64,000 bases of DNA, from the NCBI GenBank assembly GCA_001465935.1, contig LNKV01000006.1:62001-126000 (forward strand), read 5' to 3'. The stretch is from Clarireedia homoeocarpa (Eukaryota; Ascomycota; Leotiomycetes; Helotiales; Rutstroemiaceae). The notes below the pieces were generated by a model. That model worked only from the letters and a program-made list of their open reading frames with translations, did no database searches and had not been told where the DNA came from. A program made the translations under genes and the position numbers. Shown in pieces: positions 43,514-55,448 of the stretch. Numbering within the stretch: the stretch's first letter is position 1; each line of letters starts with the position of its first letter.

Positions 43514-44938
43514 CTACTTCCGGAAATCCTCCAAGATGAAATCCGCTGCTCTCTCAGCCACCGCATACACCGTCGCCTGAATCGTCCCCAACGTCTGCAA
43601 GGGGAAGATGCTAGCATCGACAACGCGCAAGTTCTTGGTTCCATGCACCATCAAACGCTCATTAACCACACCTCCTTGTTCTCTCGGCAGCATGCGCAAG
43701 CTGCCAGTAGGATGGAAAATAGACAGCTGATGCTGTCGAACGATTTCCTTTGCGTTTTCCAGATCATCGCCTACGATCTCGGGGAGCCGCCGGCCGCCCG
43801 GCTTGAGCATGTCGCTGAAGGGAGGGGTGCGCATGAATTTCTCGCCGTATTGGACGTGGCGGGCGAGGATCTCGAGATCGAGGGGGTGCGACATGTATTT
43901 AGGGTCCCATTCGGGCTTGACGTTGATATCGGGTGAGACGATGTGCACGGAACCTCGGGAGAAGGGGTGGTTTAGGACTGTTACAAGCGTCATATAGTTC
44001 TCTGGCTGAACAGGCACAAGTAATTCAGTGAGATCTTTGGGGTTGGGTGTGATTGTCAGCTGGAAGGGCAGGAAGAGATATTGGCCGGTAGGCTCATCGG
44101 ATGCTTCGATGATTTCTCGCAGACATTTTGTTTCGAGACTCTGCTCCAAATAACTGTCTAGCAAGATCTTCTTCGCTTCTGCCGAGACTGGACCTGAATG
44201 ATCGACCAGCGGTAGGTAGGCGTTAACTAGAGGACTCATTCCAAGAGGGCCAGCTCCGTTATTCGACGCATATAATTTTGCAACGGCCTGGATAATAGTT
44301 GGATCGCGGAATACATCGGCTGATGGCACGCCGTCGGCAACCTCAAAGCTTTGAGCAGCAAATGCGTGGTCTTGTAGATTCTCTCCTACACCAAGATTGT
44401 CTAGAATAACAGAAATGCCATGCCTCTGCAAGAGCTCTTTGCCTCCAATGCCTGATAATTCGAGTATCTGTGGTGATTGTAATGCTCCTGCCGCCAGAAT
44501 GACCTCGTGGCGAGCAGATATTGTTTTCTCGCCTTCCTTCGTCTGGATGATAACTCCAGTTGCGAGAATTTCTTCGCCACTCTTCTCAGTTGTGATCTTC
44601 TTGACTAAGGCTTCTGTAACAACTACTAAATTTTTTCTAGCACGAGCTTCGGCCCCATAGTAAGCTGTCGCCCAGAAGCTTCTAGACCCCGATTTGGGAT
44701 CAATGCTTGCTGGATTTTGGAAGGCACCAATAGCCTTACCGGTGCGTGGATCAGCGCTCATCTTCCACCTCAGGTTATTAAAGCTCTCAATCCACGCACC
44801 TTGAGTGGCGGGCGTATATTCCTCACTAAAGGAGACCTGCAATGGCCCATCACCCAAAAGATCCTCGTCATGATATGTATCTAAGCCAGTGACAGCTCTA
44901 GCATTTGGACCTGGTGTGTGTACGGTGCTGAATTTCTC
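43514..44938 (-). pseudogene. GMC-family FAD oxidoreductase, N-terminally truncated
   Basis: A 474-codon open frame covers the C-terminal three quarters of a glucose-methanol-choline oxidoreductase. It includes the second PROSITE-type signature (GALQSPQILELSGIG), FQLTITPNPKD, the substrate-domain block NHPFSRGSVHIVSPD and the catalytic-His motif HPTGSLRM. Missing is the whole N-terminal Rossmann part with the FAD-binding GxGxxG and the first GMC signature (about 130 residues). At 44939 the frame meets an acceptor-like CTCTAG, but the sequence beyond is taken up by 25-bp repeats, and no FAD-binding exon is visible before the neighbouring gene. The second active-site position also looks changed: GTIQATVYAVAE where relatives have Asn or His after the Gly. 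No usable start is evident, so it is probably non-functional. Confidence 0.75.
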
Positions 44939-45040
44939 CTAGAGTAGCATATAAGTTCAAGCATACACCCTTGATTGTACCTTTGTAGATCTTACAAGGC
45001 CGGAAGCCAATCGTAGAAAATGGTAGCCAACCCTACCAGA

Positions 45041-45090
45041 TAGTCATACTAGGATAGTAAGTATATAGTCATACTAGGATAGTAGGTATA
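45041..45090. repeat. 25-bp tandem repeat x2, with a third diverged unit
   Basis: Unit tagtcatactaggatagta followed by (a/g)gtata, at 45041-45065 and 45066-45090. A related piece (cactaggatagtaggta) recurs at 45128-45144. The repeats fill the gap between the truncated GMC gene and the broken SAT4 gene. Confidence 0.88.
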
Positions 45091-45149
45091 ACTGCAAGGA
45101 AGGATACTCGACTGTACCAGATCCTCACACTAGGATAGTAGGTAAGGAT

Positions 45150-46328
45150 ATGTTTCCCAAACGGCGCAAGAGAAGTAAAAGGGAAAGTTCAAAACCACAG
45201 CGAATGCTGATTTTGTGGATATCGGTTCCACTCGTGTATACCTCTTCCTCGCTTAGCTTACTCACTTACAGTAGCAGCGAACTACCTCCACTGTTAAAGC
45301 ACATCTTGCTATCAACTGCATCATCGCGACTTTAATGGTAGCCATTGTCAGTCTTCGAATCTGGTCGAGGATTTATTCGAAAGCTGGTCTAGGTTGGGAC
45401 GATGGCTTCATTCTTGTCGCAGTGGTAAGACATCCCTCCAAAATGATTTTTAATGTCCCATAGAAGCCTGTTTTGACATATATCTAGCTCTTGGCTCTTG
45501 TTCGCCTACCAAATTCTGTATTGTCTCGTCATTGGCACGGCAAAACTCTCAGTGCTTTTCTTCTACCTACGTATCTTTGTCGAAAAGAAAATACGGCTCA
45601 TCTGCAAATTGTGTACTGCTTTTGTGGTAGCTGGATCGCTCGCCAATCTTCTTCAACCTTTTCTGATGTGCCGTCCGCTTCGGGGACTGTACGATCCAAC
45701 CGTGGCCCGCGTCCGCGAAGTGTAGCGATGAACTTGCTAGTCTGATTGCCATGGGTGTATTCCAGGTCGCGACCGACACGGTCATCTTGGGATTACCAAT
45801 ATATTCGCTATGGCATCTCAAGATGCGCTCCAAGAAGAAGTTAGGGCTTGTGGGCATTTTCGTGATCGCCTTCTTGTAAGTGATGCAAATCGGACTAGAG
45901 AGTACTCTGATATATGAGAGCTAACCTCACATGTCAGGACTACCCTCGTGGGCATTGTCCGTCTTGCGAATTTAACGACGGTGAAATTGAAGGAAAATCT
46001 CACAGGGACGATGGTGTGGGCAGACTTCCTCACGACGCTGGAGCCCAATCTGGCCATCCTCTGCGTCAGTCTTCCTATGCTGGCAGGAGTCTTCAAGGAC
46101 TGGTTTGGGCACGGGGACCGAAGCACGATTATGAATTATTCCAACAAGGCTTATGGGGTTGGTGACCCACAACACAGCAACCGGCAGAAGTTCAAAAAGA
46201 TGGACGATAGCATCTTGATGGAGACAGTGGTGGATGTTCGAAATGAAACCATAAGTCAGGAAGAGTTGATGCAGGCACCGTCAAGCATGGGATTTGAGGA
46301 GAGCAAGAAGACCCAGCCTTGGAAGTAA
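45150..46328 (+). pseudogene. SAT4/fungal rhodopsin-domain membrane protein, multiply disrupted
   Basis: Recognisable segments in order: TM1 with AINCIIATLMVAIVSLRIWS then KAGLGWDDGFILVAV (45278-45424); FAYQILYCLVIGTAKLSVLF...MCRPLRGLYDP (about 45488-45717); DELASLIAMGVFQVATDTVI and the following helix (about 45725-45876); and after an intron (45877-45937) the last two helices and a hydrophilic tail to TAA at 46326. Lesions: about 45 residues normally between GWDD and the third helix (extracellular loop and TM2) are missing, and the flanking exon phases do not match; a one-base shift near 45719-45722 separates YDPTVARVREV from the DELASL block, with TAG in the first frame; the 5' exon (45150-45233) is doubtful. 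Three defects point to a decayed gene rather than one sequencing error. Confidence 0.75.
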
Positions 46329-46893
46329 GTAAGGCAAGGCAAGGCAAGGCAAGGCAAGGTTAAGGTCAAGGTCAAAGAACTGTCGTGTATCCTTTTGTCG
46401 CGTCTCCTTTTGTTGCGTCTCTTTTTGTTGTGTATTCCTTGATTTTTCGAGGCTGCTAAAGGAGCAGGAGAGATTGGTCTTGAGGTTGTAAGGTTGTTAG
46501 CTCCTGTAGGGTGGTTGTATATATACGGAAGTAATACGCAGAAGGAGGCGGCATCTTGTCCGAAGAAGTAGAGTAGAGTTCATGCCCCCTTCCGCTTCGC
46601 AGCTATGACCTTGAGAGCTTGCAATTTCAGCCTTTTGGCACTATTGGAATTTTCTCCTTGGAGTCTCACAGTCTTGCAGCCTTGTGGCCCTGACTTTTAC
46701 ACACAAATTATTATGTGGGTCGTAAGTCCACCCTGGGTGCTCGGCGTGATAAGGTACTGGCACAGGTATTGGCACTGCTACTGACAGGGTTCCTTTTCCC
46801 ACGAAGACCATGAAGATATATTATTCTTCACTCTAATCCCTCGAGTCAACTGAATCGACCTACATAAAAGCATTCGCTCTTCTCTGCCACCAT

Positions 46894-46940
46894 CATACCG
46901 CCATACCGCCATACCGCCATACCGCCATACCGCCATACCA
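46894..46940. repeat. 8-bp minisatellite (cataccgc)
   Basis: About six uninterrupted units. It is open in several frames and produces a false repetitive peptide on the minus strand. Confidence 0.93.
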
Positions 46941-47176
46941 CCATACTCTCTGCAAATTGGCTCCCTATGCAGCTGTTCCAACTACTTACGCGATTCCATT
47001 CAGATCAACAGCTAGTCTCAGTCACATCTAACTCTATCCCATCCCATCCCCATCCCATCCTATTTGTCTCGTCTTGACTATTTCGATCTGCGAGTGTGCC
47101 GGCCTAAGTGCTTGTTGGTTGCTGCACGGAAAGTGTCTGAGCGTAAAAAGGGCTGTCTGGCTGGTCGAGTACTTCG

Positions 47177-47226
47177 TACTCCCACTCCCATTCCCACTCC
47201 CACTCCCACTCCCACTCCCGCTCCCG
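47177..47226. repeat. Hexanucleotide repeat (ACTCCC)n
   Basis: About eight units of actccc with two substitutions, about 410 bp upstream of the DOCK-family ATG. Confidence 0.93.
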
Positions 47227-47637
47227 TCTGTCCTTCTCCCCTTCCCTTCTGCGCGCGGGCAGTTCTGTCAGTCTAGAACTAGCACTAGAATCACAACTAC
47301 CGCGAACCACCAGGGACCTTGCCAACAGCCCCCAAAATTCTAGTGCGATACCCTACCTCTACCAATTGGGCCGATAATTTCGATAGAGTCAAATTTCGAG
47401 ACGTTTCGCGCACCCCCGACGAAAAGCAACTTATTCTGCATCTCAATCTTTCAATCTGCATCGAATCTGAAGCAACTCTTGATCTCAATCAATAATTCGC
47501 AAAGTCTTTCCTAACAAAAATTATCACAGCTGTCGCATTCCTGTACCCGTACCTGTACCCGCACCCGCATTCCGTATTTACTCGTACTTGCACACATTCC
47601 ACAATTGTTCCAAATGCGCCGACAATAAATCGATAAC

Positions 47638-50600
47638 ATGCCCTGGCAACCTCTTCCACGCATCGCATTCGCTGTCGCAACATATCCCTTCGTTGCTTCT
47701 TCGCCTGCAGATCTGCCACTCGAATTGGGGGATGAGCTGTATATAATTGAGCAAGGGGGGAAGGATTTACAATGGTTTCGCGGTTATCTTGTTGCACCTC
47801 CGAGCTTACTGGCTGGCTTGACCAGTATTAAAGGCCAGACTCTTGAGGCAAGGGTTTTCTCTGGCATCTTTCCAAAAAGCTGCGTCGAGGTCCGTGAGGT
47901 TTTAGGTGACGAGGAAGATGGAGAAGAAATCGAGGGCGAGGAGGGGGAAAAGGTCAATGGCTACAAGAATGATATGCTTTACGACAAGGACCGTCTGCGA
48001 GACTCAAGATCGAGCATTGGATCAAAGACGCTCTTACCGAATGGCGTAAATGGACAATCTGCGAAAAAGAAAAAGAGAAAGAGTCGGGCTTTGGTAAATG
48101 GGCACTCTCCTAGATTATCGATTACGAAGCGGCAATCGGGTGCGCCGAAGCCAGCAGCTCCAGTACCTATGCTGAAGATTGGCGATGAGACGCCTACTTC
48201 TGCCTCGGAGCCTCTCGTGGACGAGATAGCTTCTTGCTTACGAGAATGGCATTCTACGAATTTACATGAGCTTTTGCTATCACGCCAATACCATGTATTG
48301 GATAGGATGGCAACTTTAGTCAAGACCCTGGATCTATCGCGGCAGCAGATATTACATAACGTCTGTACGATGCATGAATTACAGTCACTGAGGGAGAAGA
48401 CAGTGTGGGACCTGGTAAAGGGCAATAAATTGTTCAACGGCGAGGTGGTGGTCAGGGACCCTGCGGAGCGTGGCAGAGTCTTGACCAGTAATGACTCTGC
48501 TGTGGAGGTTACCAAACTGCAATCCGTGATGAGTCTGTTGGACGAAAAACCCTTGCCCCCTTCCCTAAATGAAGCTCTGGCGCTGCATCATCTCCTCCTA
48601 GATGTCAAGGCATTTGTTGGTGCACCCACAGAGTCAACAAGTTTGGCGTTTTTCCTAGCTTCAAAAAAACCTGGTTCTCCAGGAAGGGTGCTTTCAGAGA
48701 CTTTCCTCACTGAAGTGCCCCCGAGCGCTACCCTCACAAGTATCTCAAAGTCTGGACATATGAGAACGCTTTTTACTGATCTCGCATCGACTGACATTGG
48801 AGACTTGCCCTCTACGGAAGGGGAGCTATATCTTATCGTTAAGATACAATCAATGCACCAAATAACCTCAGGAAAGCCTCCCTCTCGTACTGGGTCAAGA
48901 GGAAACTCATTCTCTCGAGATAGCAACAACAAGGATCGAGAAAAAGCTCCCGCGGCAGGTACTGGGACGAAAGCTGGTAGGAGAAGCATAATGTGGGGTC
49001 AGAAGTCATTTTCGCGGAGTAACACAAATCAGAGCAAACTCAACTCTCTATCCGAGAGCTCGCAAGCAAGCAATGAGGAGGAATCTAGTCGTGATGGAGC
49101 TCCTAGAAATTCCTCGTCGCGGAATGGTGAGTATAAGCCTGGACCCGTCAGCCAGATTGTGTCAAGAACCGTTGGGCTTGGTGCTCTGAAATTGAGTTCA
49201 CTTATGAAAAACCGGGAAGAAGCTGAGCACGCTGTAACTATCTGGTCTCCTGCGGTTGCCTTTGGACATGAAAAGCCATCCGCAGGTGACGGATGGGAAG
49301 AGATAATACGAGATATGATGACGAGCCAATCGGGTCACTATGAGAAATCACGTAGGGCAGAGCGCCTACAAATCTATCTCAAAGCGTTCGACAGTCCAGA
49401 TGCGGATCTTCTGATCAAGTCAACTCCCACTTTATTATCGGGCGTCTCAAAGACCAGCAAGATGGGATTCTCAGGAGCGCCAATCAAGCCCAGATCGGAT
49501 ATTTATATCACCGTTGATGAAGCATTCCTTGCTCGGCAGGCACTTTTATCACGTTCCGTCGGCAGTGCGGCTCCAATGTCTCCCTCGATAACAGGCTCGA
49601 GCCTTCAAGTTGCGATGGAGGTAAGGAAAGCGAACGGGGATCGAATTGAGGGTTGCATTTACGCATCATCAAATGCGGAAGGTCAAAGCTCGTGGGTATC
49701 GGTGGCAGCTGAGCGCGGTGATGCCTGGAAAGAGATAGTACGACTCTCTATACCTCAACAAGAAGTACCGACTTGCCATTTGGTAATGGTAGTGGCAGAT
49801 GTGCCCAGTCAACCTTTTGCCATCTCTTACATTCCACTTTGGGATCAGCAGGCATTTATACGGGACGGTCACCATTCTCTCCTCTTGTACAAGTATGACG
49901 AAACAACCTTGAATGCGAGAGGGGGCGTGGCTGGAAAGGGTGGTTACCTCAGTCTGCCCTGGAGCGCTCGTGGGAAAGATGATATTTCAAAAGACGAAGC
50001 AGTCACCGGTCCAATTGCAACTCTTCAGATCGAAACATATCTTTGCAGTACAAAATTTTCTCAAGATAAAGTCCTTTTACGATTACTTAAATGGAAGGAC
50101 CAGCCGCCAGAAGATTTGCAGGAGTTGTTACAAAGATTGGTGTTCGTACCCGAAATTGAGATTGTGAAGCTTCTCAGTGATGTTTTCGATGCTATATTTG
50201 GCATCCTCGTTGAGCATACTGGGAACGATGACTACGAAGATTTGGTATTTAGTTCCCTCGTCACTGTTCTCTCCATTGTGCACGATCGACGGTTTAACCT
50301 TGGTCCTCTGGTCGACCAGTATGCGGAGTCCAGATTTAATTATCCGTTCGCGTCGCCCTGTCTTGTCAGGTCGTTTACTCGACTTCTGGCGAAGCCCTCA
50401 GACCCGGAAACCTCTAGGAAATTAAGAGCTACATTCAAAGTTGTCCGACACATTTTAAAATTCATCACCCATGCCAGAGGTCAGCAGAAGATGAAAGAAG
50501 TCGACGTTGGGATCACTCATTCTTCCTCAGGATTTGGTCGCCAATTACGGCAAATCTTTAAAGCATTAGAAGGAATGATGCGGACTACTGCCCCTATTTT

Positions 50601-53600
50601 GGTTGGAAGCCAAACCTTGGCTGTTCAGCATTTTCACACCTGGCTGCCCGAACTATCAGGATTACTTAGCAAAGAACAAATTTTGCATATCGCCATCGAC
50701 TTCATGGATTCCTGCGCCCTCGTAAAGGGTAAACTCATACTGTATAAACTTATTTTAATCATTAATTATTCTCGAATGGATCTCTTCTCTAGTCCGGATC
50801 AGATGTCAGCCCTCAGTGCAAATACTGCTAGGTGGCTTGCACCTCTTTGGGGAAAGACAGCCGAAGTTACAGAGCAGTGGAGAGACCAGGTCCGGCTGTG
50901 TTGCTCCATCTTATCGATACAACTCAATGGGTTGAATGTAGAAATCCCCAAATACATTCCCAAAATAATTGACTCGTACCTTGCCCTACGAACAATGGAG
51001 GTGCCAACAAAGACCCGCCTTTCCCTCCTATTTCCCACCACATACCCATTCCCTAGCAAGGATATCATAGGAGACGCAGTGTTTGACGAGGCCATGGTTG
51101 AACTTTCTGCGGTTCTATCGGCGATCTCCACATTGCCTGTGGGTATGCAGCTTGAGCTTGCTGAAGGCGATATGGCAGGCCTTATCGAAGACACGTTGAA
51201 TGTTCACCTGAGCATATTGCGGTGTGAAGCTTTCCCTCAAAACTGGTTAAGTGTTCATATTTTCCATCACAAGTCGACACTCCAAACGCTCGAGTACCTA
51301 GCTGGTATTCTTATTGACGGATTCTTACCACACCCGGATGATGCCGAGAACTACAATACGGAGTTATGGAAGGCGTTCTTCACAACGTTACTTAAGCTCG
51401 TTGGTAGCGATTCTTTGGCACTAGAAACATTTCCTGAACAAAAGCGAAGAGCTGTGTGGAAAATTGCAGGAGATGTGCGGGAGAATGGTGCAGAGCTGTT
51501 ACGACGGACCTGGGAAGCTATTGGCTGGGAGACCACTCAAGAAGAACATCAACGCTTTGCCTTGAGGCGTATGGGAGGCTATCAGGTCCAATATGTGCCA
51601 GCGTTGGTCGGTCCTATCCTTGAGCTATGTCTCAGTGTCCATGAAGGACTACGTCGCGTTGCTGTTGAGGTCTTGCAGACGATGATCGTTAGTGAATGGA
51701 CGTTAAGTGAGGACTTGAGTACCATACAGACTGAGATCATTGATTGTCTAGATCAACTTTTCAAGTCGAAGCCATTGACCGAAAGCGTCCTTCAAAAACT
51801 GTTCATCAACGAGCTGCTCAACCTATTCGGTCACCTTGCGCAGAACCAAGATGACCCGCTCTATAACGCCATGAGAGACCTTGTTGCCACCACTGACGAG
51901 TTCCTTGACCTACTTACCGCTGTGCACAGTACTGACGGCACTGGAGAAGCTTCACACATGATTCATCGGCTAAGATTGATGGAGTTTCTCCGTGATATGC
52001 AGAAGGAAGAGATCTTCATTCGATATGTTCATCAACTTTCTGATTTGCAAATAAATGCAAGGAATCCAACCGAGGCAGGTCTTGCACTAAAACTTCACGC
52101 CGACTTGTACGAATGGGATCCCTCAAAACTTCTGCCTCCATTAGACGACCCCGAGTTTCCTGCCCAATCGCAGTTCGATCGCAAAGAACGAATATACTTC
52201 GATATGATCAAGAATTTTGAGGAAGGCGAAGCATGGAGTAGTGCGTTAGCCGCTTACAAGGAGTTGCAAGTCCAGTATGAAGAGAATATCTTTGACTTCT
52301 CAAAACTAGCTAGGACGCAACGCGCCATCGCTACGATCTACGAGAGCATTGCAAAAAGCGATAAGATTGTTCACAAGTATTACCGTGTCGTTTACCGAGG
52401 GATGGGATTCCCGCAGAGTATGCGTGACAAGCAATTTGTTTATGAAGGGCCGCCAGCAGAAAGAACTTCTCAATTCATAGACCGCATGCAAGAAAAGCAC
52501 CCTTCGGCACAAATTGTCACCTCTGGGGAAGTTGATGATGTAGAGGGTCAGTTTTTGCATATCTCTGCTCTCAGTCCACATCGTGATCTTGCTCATCACG
52601 TCTTTCAACGATCCAAGGTTCCGCATACTGTGAGGGACTACCTACTCTCAGCACATCCACAATTATTCTCCAATACTTCTCGCCGTGACACCTCAGGACC
52701 AATTAATGATCATTCGGCGGAGAAGATTGTCTACAGCACTGCCGAGAGTTTTCCAACGATTCTGCGCCGCAGCGAAATTATCTCCGTGGAGCGTTTCAAA
52801 CTTGACGCTCACCAAACCGCACTGGAACGCATCATTCGCAAGACTCAGGAAATGGCGGCTGTGGAGAAGCAAATTGCTGATGGCGAGGAAGATATTGCTC
52901 CACTTCTCATTGAGGCTCTCAATATTTCTGTCAATCCAGACTCCGATTCTAGTGTTGCTAGGTATCGAGAATTGTTACCAGAAACCGTAGATGAGGATGG
53001 AGCGATGGTGGAACTTGGTCCTATCGAGAATGCCCTTAGGATTGCATTAATTGATCATGCTATCATGATCAAACGATGTCTGGCCATGTTTGAAAAGTCA
53101 CCGAATCTTCACAGCCAAGATGACTTGCAACAACGTAATTTTTCACTTTTATTTTCTTCCTTGTGCTGTTACTAACGTGTTACTAGATTTCGAACGAACA
53201 TTTGCGCCAGAACTTGCATCATTAATGCTCCCTCGCCAAACAGTCTCAAGCCACACTCCAACCCCTTCATGGTCAATTTCCCAATCGCCCTCGAAGGACC
53301 TCAACCAAGGTGGTTTGACGATGCCAGTGTCCCTTACAAATGGTACAATCGATACGAGTATTCTCGACAGTCCCCATCATTCGCGCAGTCATTCAAAACG
53401 TCTATCATTGTTCCTCAGCCGAAATAGTGGCGTAAATGATGACGATAAAGAAAAGCGAAAAGATAAAGAAAATCGCCGCAGCTTCTTTTCTGGAAATGGC
53501 TTGAGCATGAATGGCATCTCCATGAATGACCATTTTCACAACCGCAGCCGTCAAACTTCACGCGAAGAAATCCCAGAGGAGCAGGAAACGGGTGATCTTC

Positions 53601-53851
53601 AGAATGGTGGTGAATGGGTTACACAATCGGATCTTTCGATGCCTGGGCTGGGTCATAGTCAAGGGAGGAGAAGCTCCAGTTCTCAGCGCAGACCCGATAC
53701 GGCTGGTAGTGGGATGGGCGGCACGGGTACGGGCACGACTGTGGGGAGTAAGGTCGATAGTGTGCGGAAGAGGTTCAGTGTGCTGAGGCTCGGGAAGAAA
53801 GGAAGTACGATTGGGAGCAATCTTGGGAGCGTGGATGTGGTCGAGGAATAA
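47638..53851 (+). CDS. DOCK-family guanine nucleotide exchange factor (Dck1-like)
   Basis: Atypical GEF for Rac/Rho-type GTPases, acting with an ELMO partner at the cell cortex. Model: join(47638..53134, 53187..53851), 2053 aa, close to yeast Dck1 and animal DOCK1-5. Domains: SH3 at about 8-90 (AVATYPFVASSPADLPLELG, WFRGYL, GIFPKSCVEV); acidic/basic linker; a helical region from about 190; DHR-1/C2 at about 615-750 (RSDIYITVDEAF, CIYASSNAEGQSSWVSVAAE, PLWDQQAFIRDGHHSLLLYK); a long armadillo-like section; and DHR-2, the exchange domain, at about 1470-1800 (EAGLALKLHADLYEW, YYRVVYRGMGFP, ERFKLDAHQTALERIIRKTQ). The last 220 residues are Ser-rich and disordered, with SRSHSKRLSLFLSRNSG and VRKRFSVLRLGKKG. 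The 52-bp intron (GTAATT...TTACTAG) links LQQ to HFERTFAPELASL. Confidence 0.95.
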
Positions 53852-54189
53852 TTTCCTGATTGAGATCACTCATCAGTTTGCTCATATGCTGTTAGTACTT
53901 CTGGTGTAATCCTTCCGAGACTTTCCTTACTGTGGAAGATTGCTTTCCCTTGTTTGGTGGTGTTTTTTTCTCGTCGAACTTGGGGCAGAGCACTGGATAG
54001 TTTATGGAGAATGGCTGGCTGGGTGGATCAAATGCACAATCATCCACTCGGGAGTGGAGGATTTTATCGACGTGGCCTACGAAACCTCAAAGACTACACA
54101 TACTATACCTTCCTACATCATTGTGGATGGAGAGATATATAGGACTGATGGGCGGATAGTGGGTTGATGGAAGAGAAATCTCTTTTGTT

Positions 54190-54205
54190 CTCTCTCTCTC
54201 TCTCT

Positions 54206-54240
<35 letters not shown>
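54190..54240. repeat. (TC)n followed by poly-T of about 32 bp
   Basis: Dinucleotide repeat running into a T homopolymer. Confidence 0.95.
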
Positions 54241-54400
54241 CGAATCTTTTTGGAGGATACGTTTGGCAAATCAAAAAATACCCCCGGCATATATTCTGTT
54301 TCTTTTGTAGCTTTTGTTACTTTCTTGTTACTTTTAGAGACTTTATTGAAAATGGTTGGTAGATTGAGAGTGTGCGGTTGGTTGTTTGGTTTGAGTGGTA

Positions 54401-54505
54401 GATAGGATGGATGGAAGGATGGATGGAAGGATGGATGGAAGGATGGATGGAAGGATGGAAGGATGGATGGACGGATAGATAGATAGGATGGATAGATAGG
54501 ATGGA
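54401..54505. repeat. Tetranucleotide repeat (GGAT/GGAA/GATA)
   Basis: About 100 bp of ggatggatggaa-type units grading into gata units. Confidence 0.95.
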
Positions 54506-55448
54506 CAAGGAAGGAGGTTGATTTTGGGTAATTGGATTGGGAATATGGGAGGCGGAGTTGGGACCTGGGAGGAAGGATAAATTAGGAGCAAGGAAGGAAG
54601 GAAGGAAAGAGTTGTCCCCCTCTCCCGGTCCGCATGGGGTTTGGGGCATGAAAATGTGGGGTTGGGAATGTATGTATCTAACTATGAGTAGTGTATAATA
54701 TGCAATCAGTTCCGTTTTGTCGGTTTGGTTCTCAAGACAATAGGTCATTCATCCATCCGTCGGCGTGATTTCGGTCGTGTATGCTATGCTATGCCTGCGG
54801 TATTACTGCGTCGAGGGATGGTGATGGAATGGGATGAAGTAAGTACTACTACGTACGTTGTGCAGTGCTCAACTCGATAGATACATGGGCATCTAGCTAC
54901 AGTAGCTGGCCTTGATCTGATCTGATCGCAATGGCGAATGTTCGATAGCGGACTTGACTGGGGTTGAATAATAGATATGATTGATTGATCGAGTCACGCT
55001 TTGGGAGTAGCGTAGCGTAGCTAGTGGCTGTGAGGACAGCACGCAGATGAGCGAGCGTATGGCCTGCTACCGTCGGCTGAATCGTTTGATGGTGGTTCGG
55101 ACGCGGCGCGGTGAGAACAAAAGGGATAAGATGTTCTATTCTGACTTTGGAGTTGGCGGGAGAAAGGGTGGTTGCAAGAGGAGGGACAAACTCTGTCATG
55201 GAGTTTGAGTCAAGAGGGAGACTACGGCCAAGGATTCCCATCAGATAGAACTATGAAGAGCAATTGGGTCAACTTTCATTAATTTTCAAGTGCAAGCTAT
55301 GATACTGTAAGTGGGCAAGTCATGCATCTACGTCGATGTATATACACCTCTGCTGTTTTCCGTGTTTTGTACTCCATTCTCCTGCCTCCAGCCAAACTAT
55401 ATTCGCGCCCCGTCATACAGTGTGACGTCTGCCTCCCATAAATTTTAT

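Larger units (their letters stand above)
46329..47637. other. Intergenic: upstream region of the DOCK gene, with several microsatellites
   Basis: Contains (AAGGC)n at about 46331-46359, an 8-bp ccataccg repeat at about 46894-46940 and a (CCCACT)n tract at 47177-47226. No coding region is supported. Confidence 0.6.
53852..55448. other. Intergenic: 3' regions of the convergent DOCK and TSC13 genes, with microsatellites
   Basis: No coding region is supported. Holds a (TC)n/poly-T tract and a long GGAT/GGAA tetranucleotide repeat, both listed. Confidence 0.6.
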
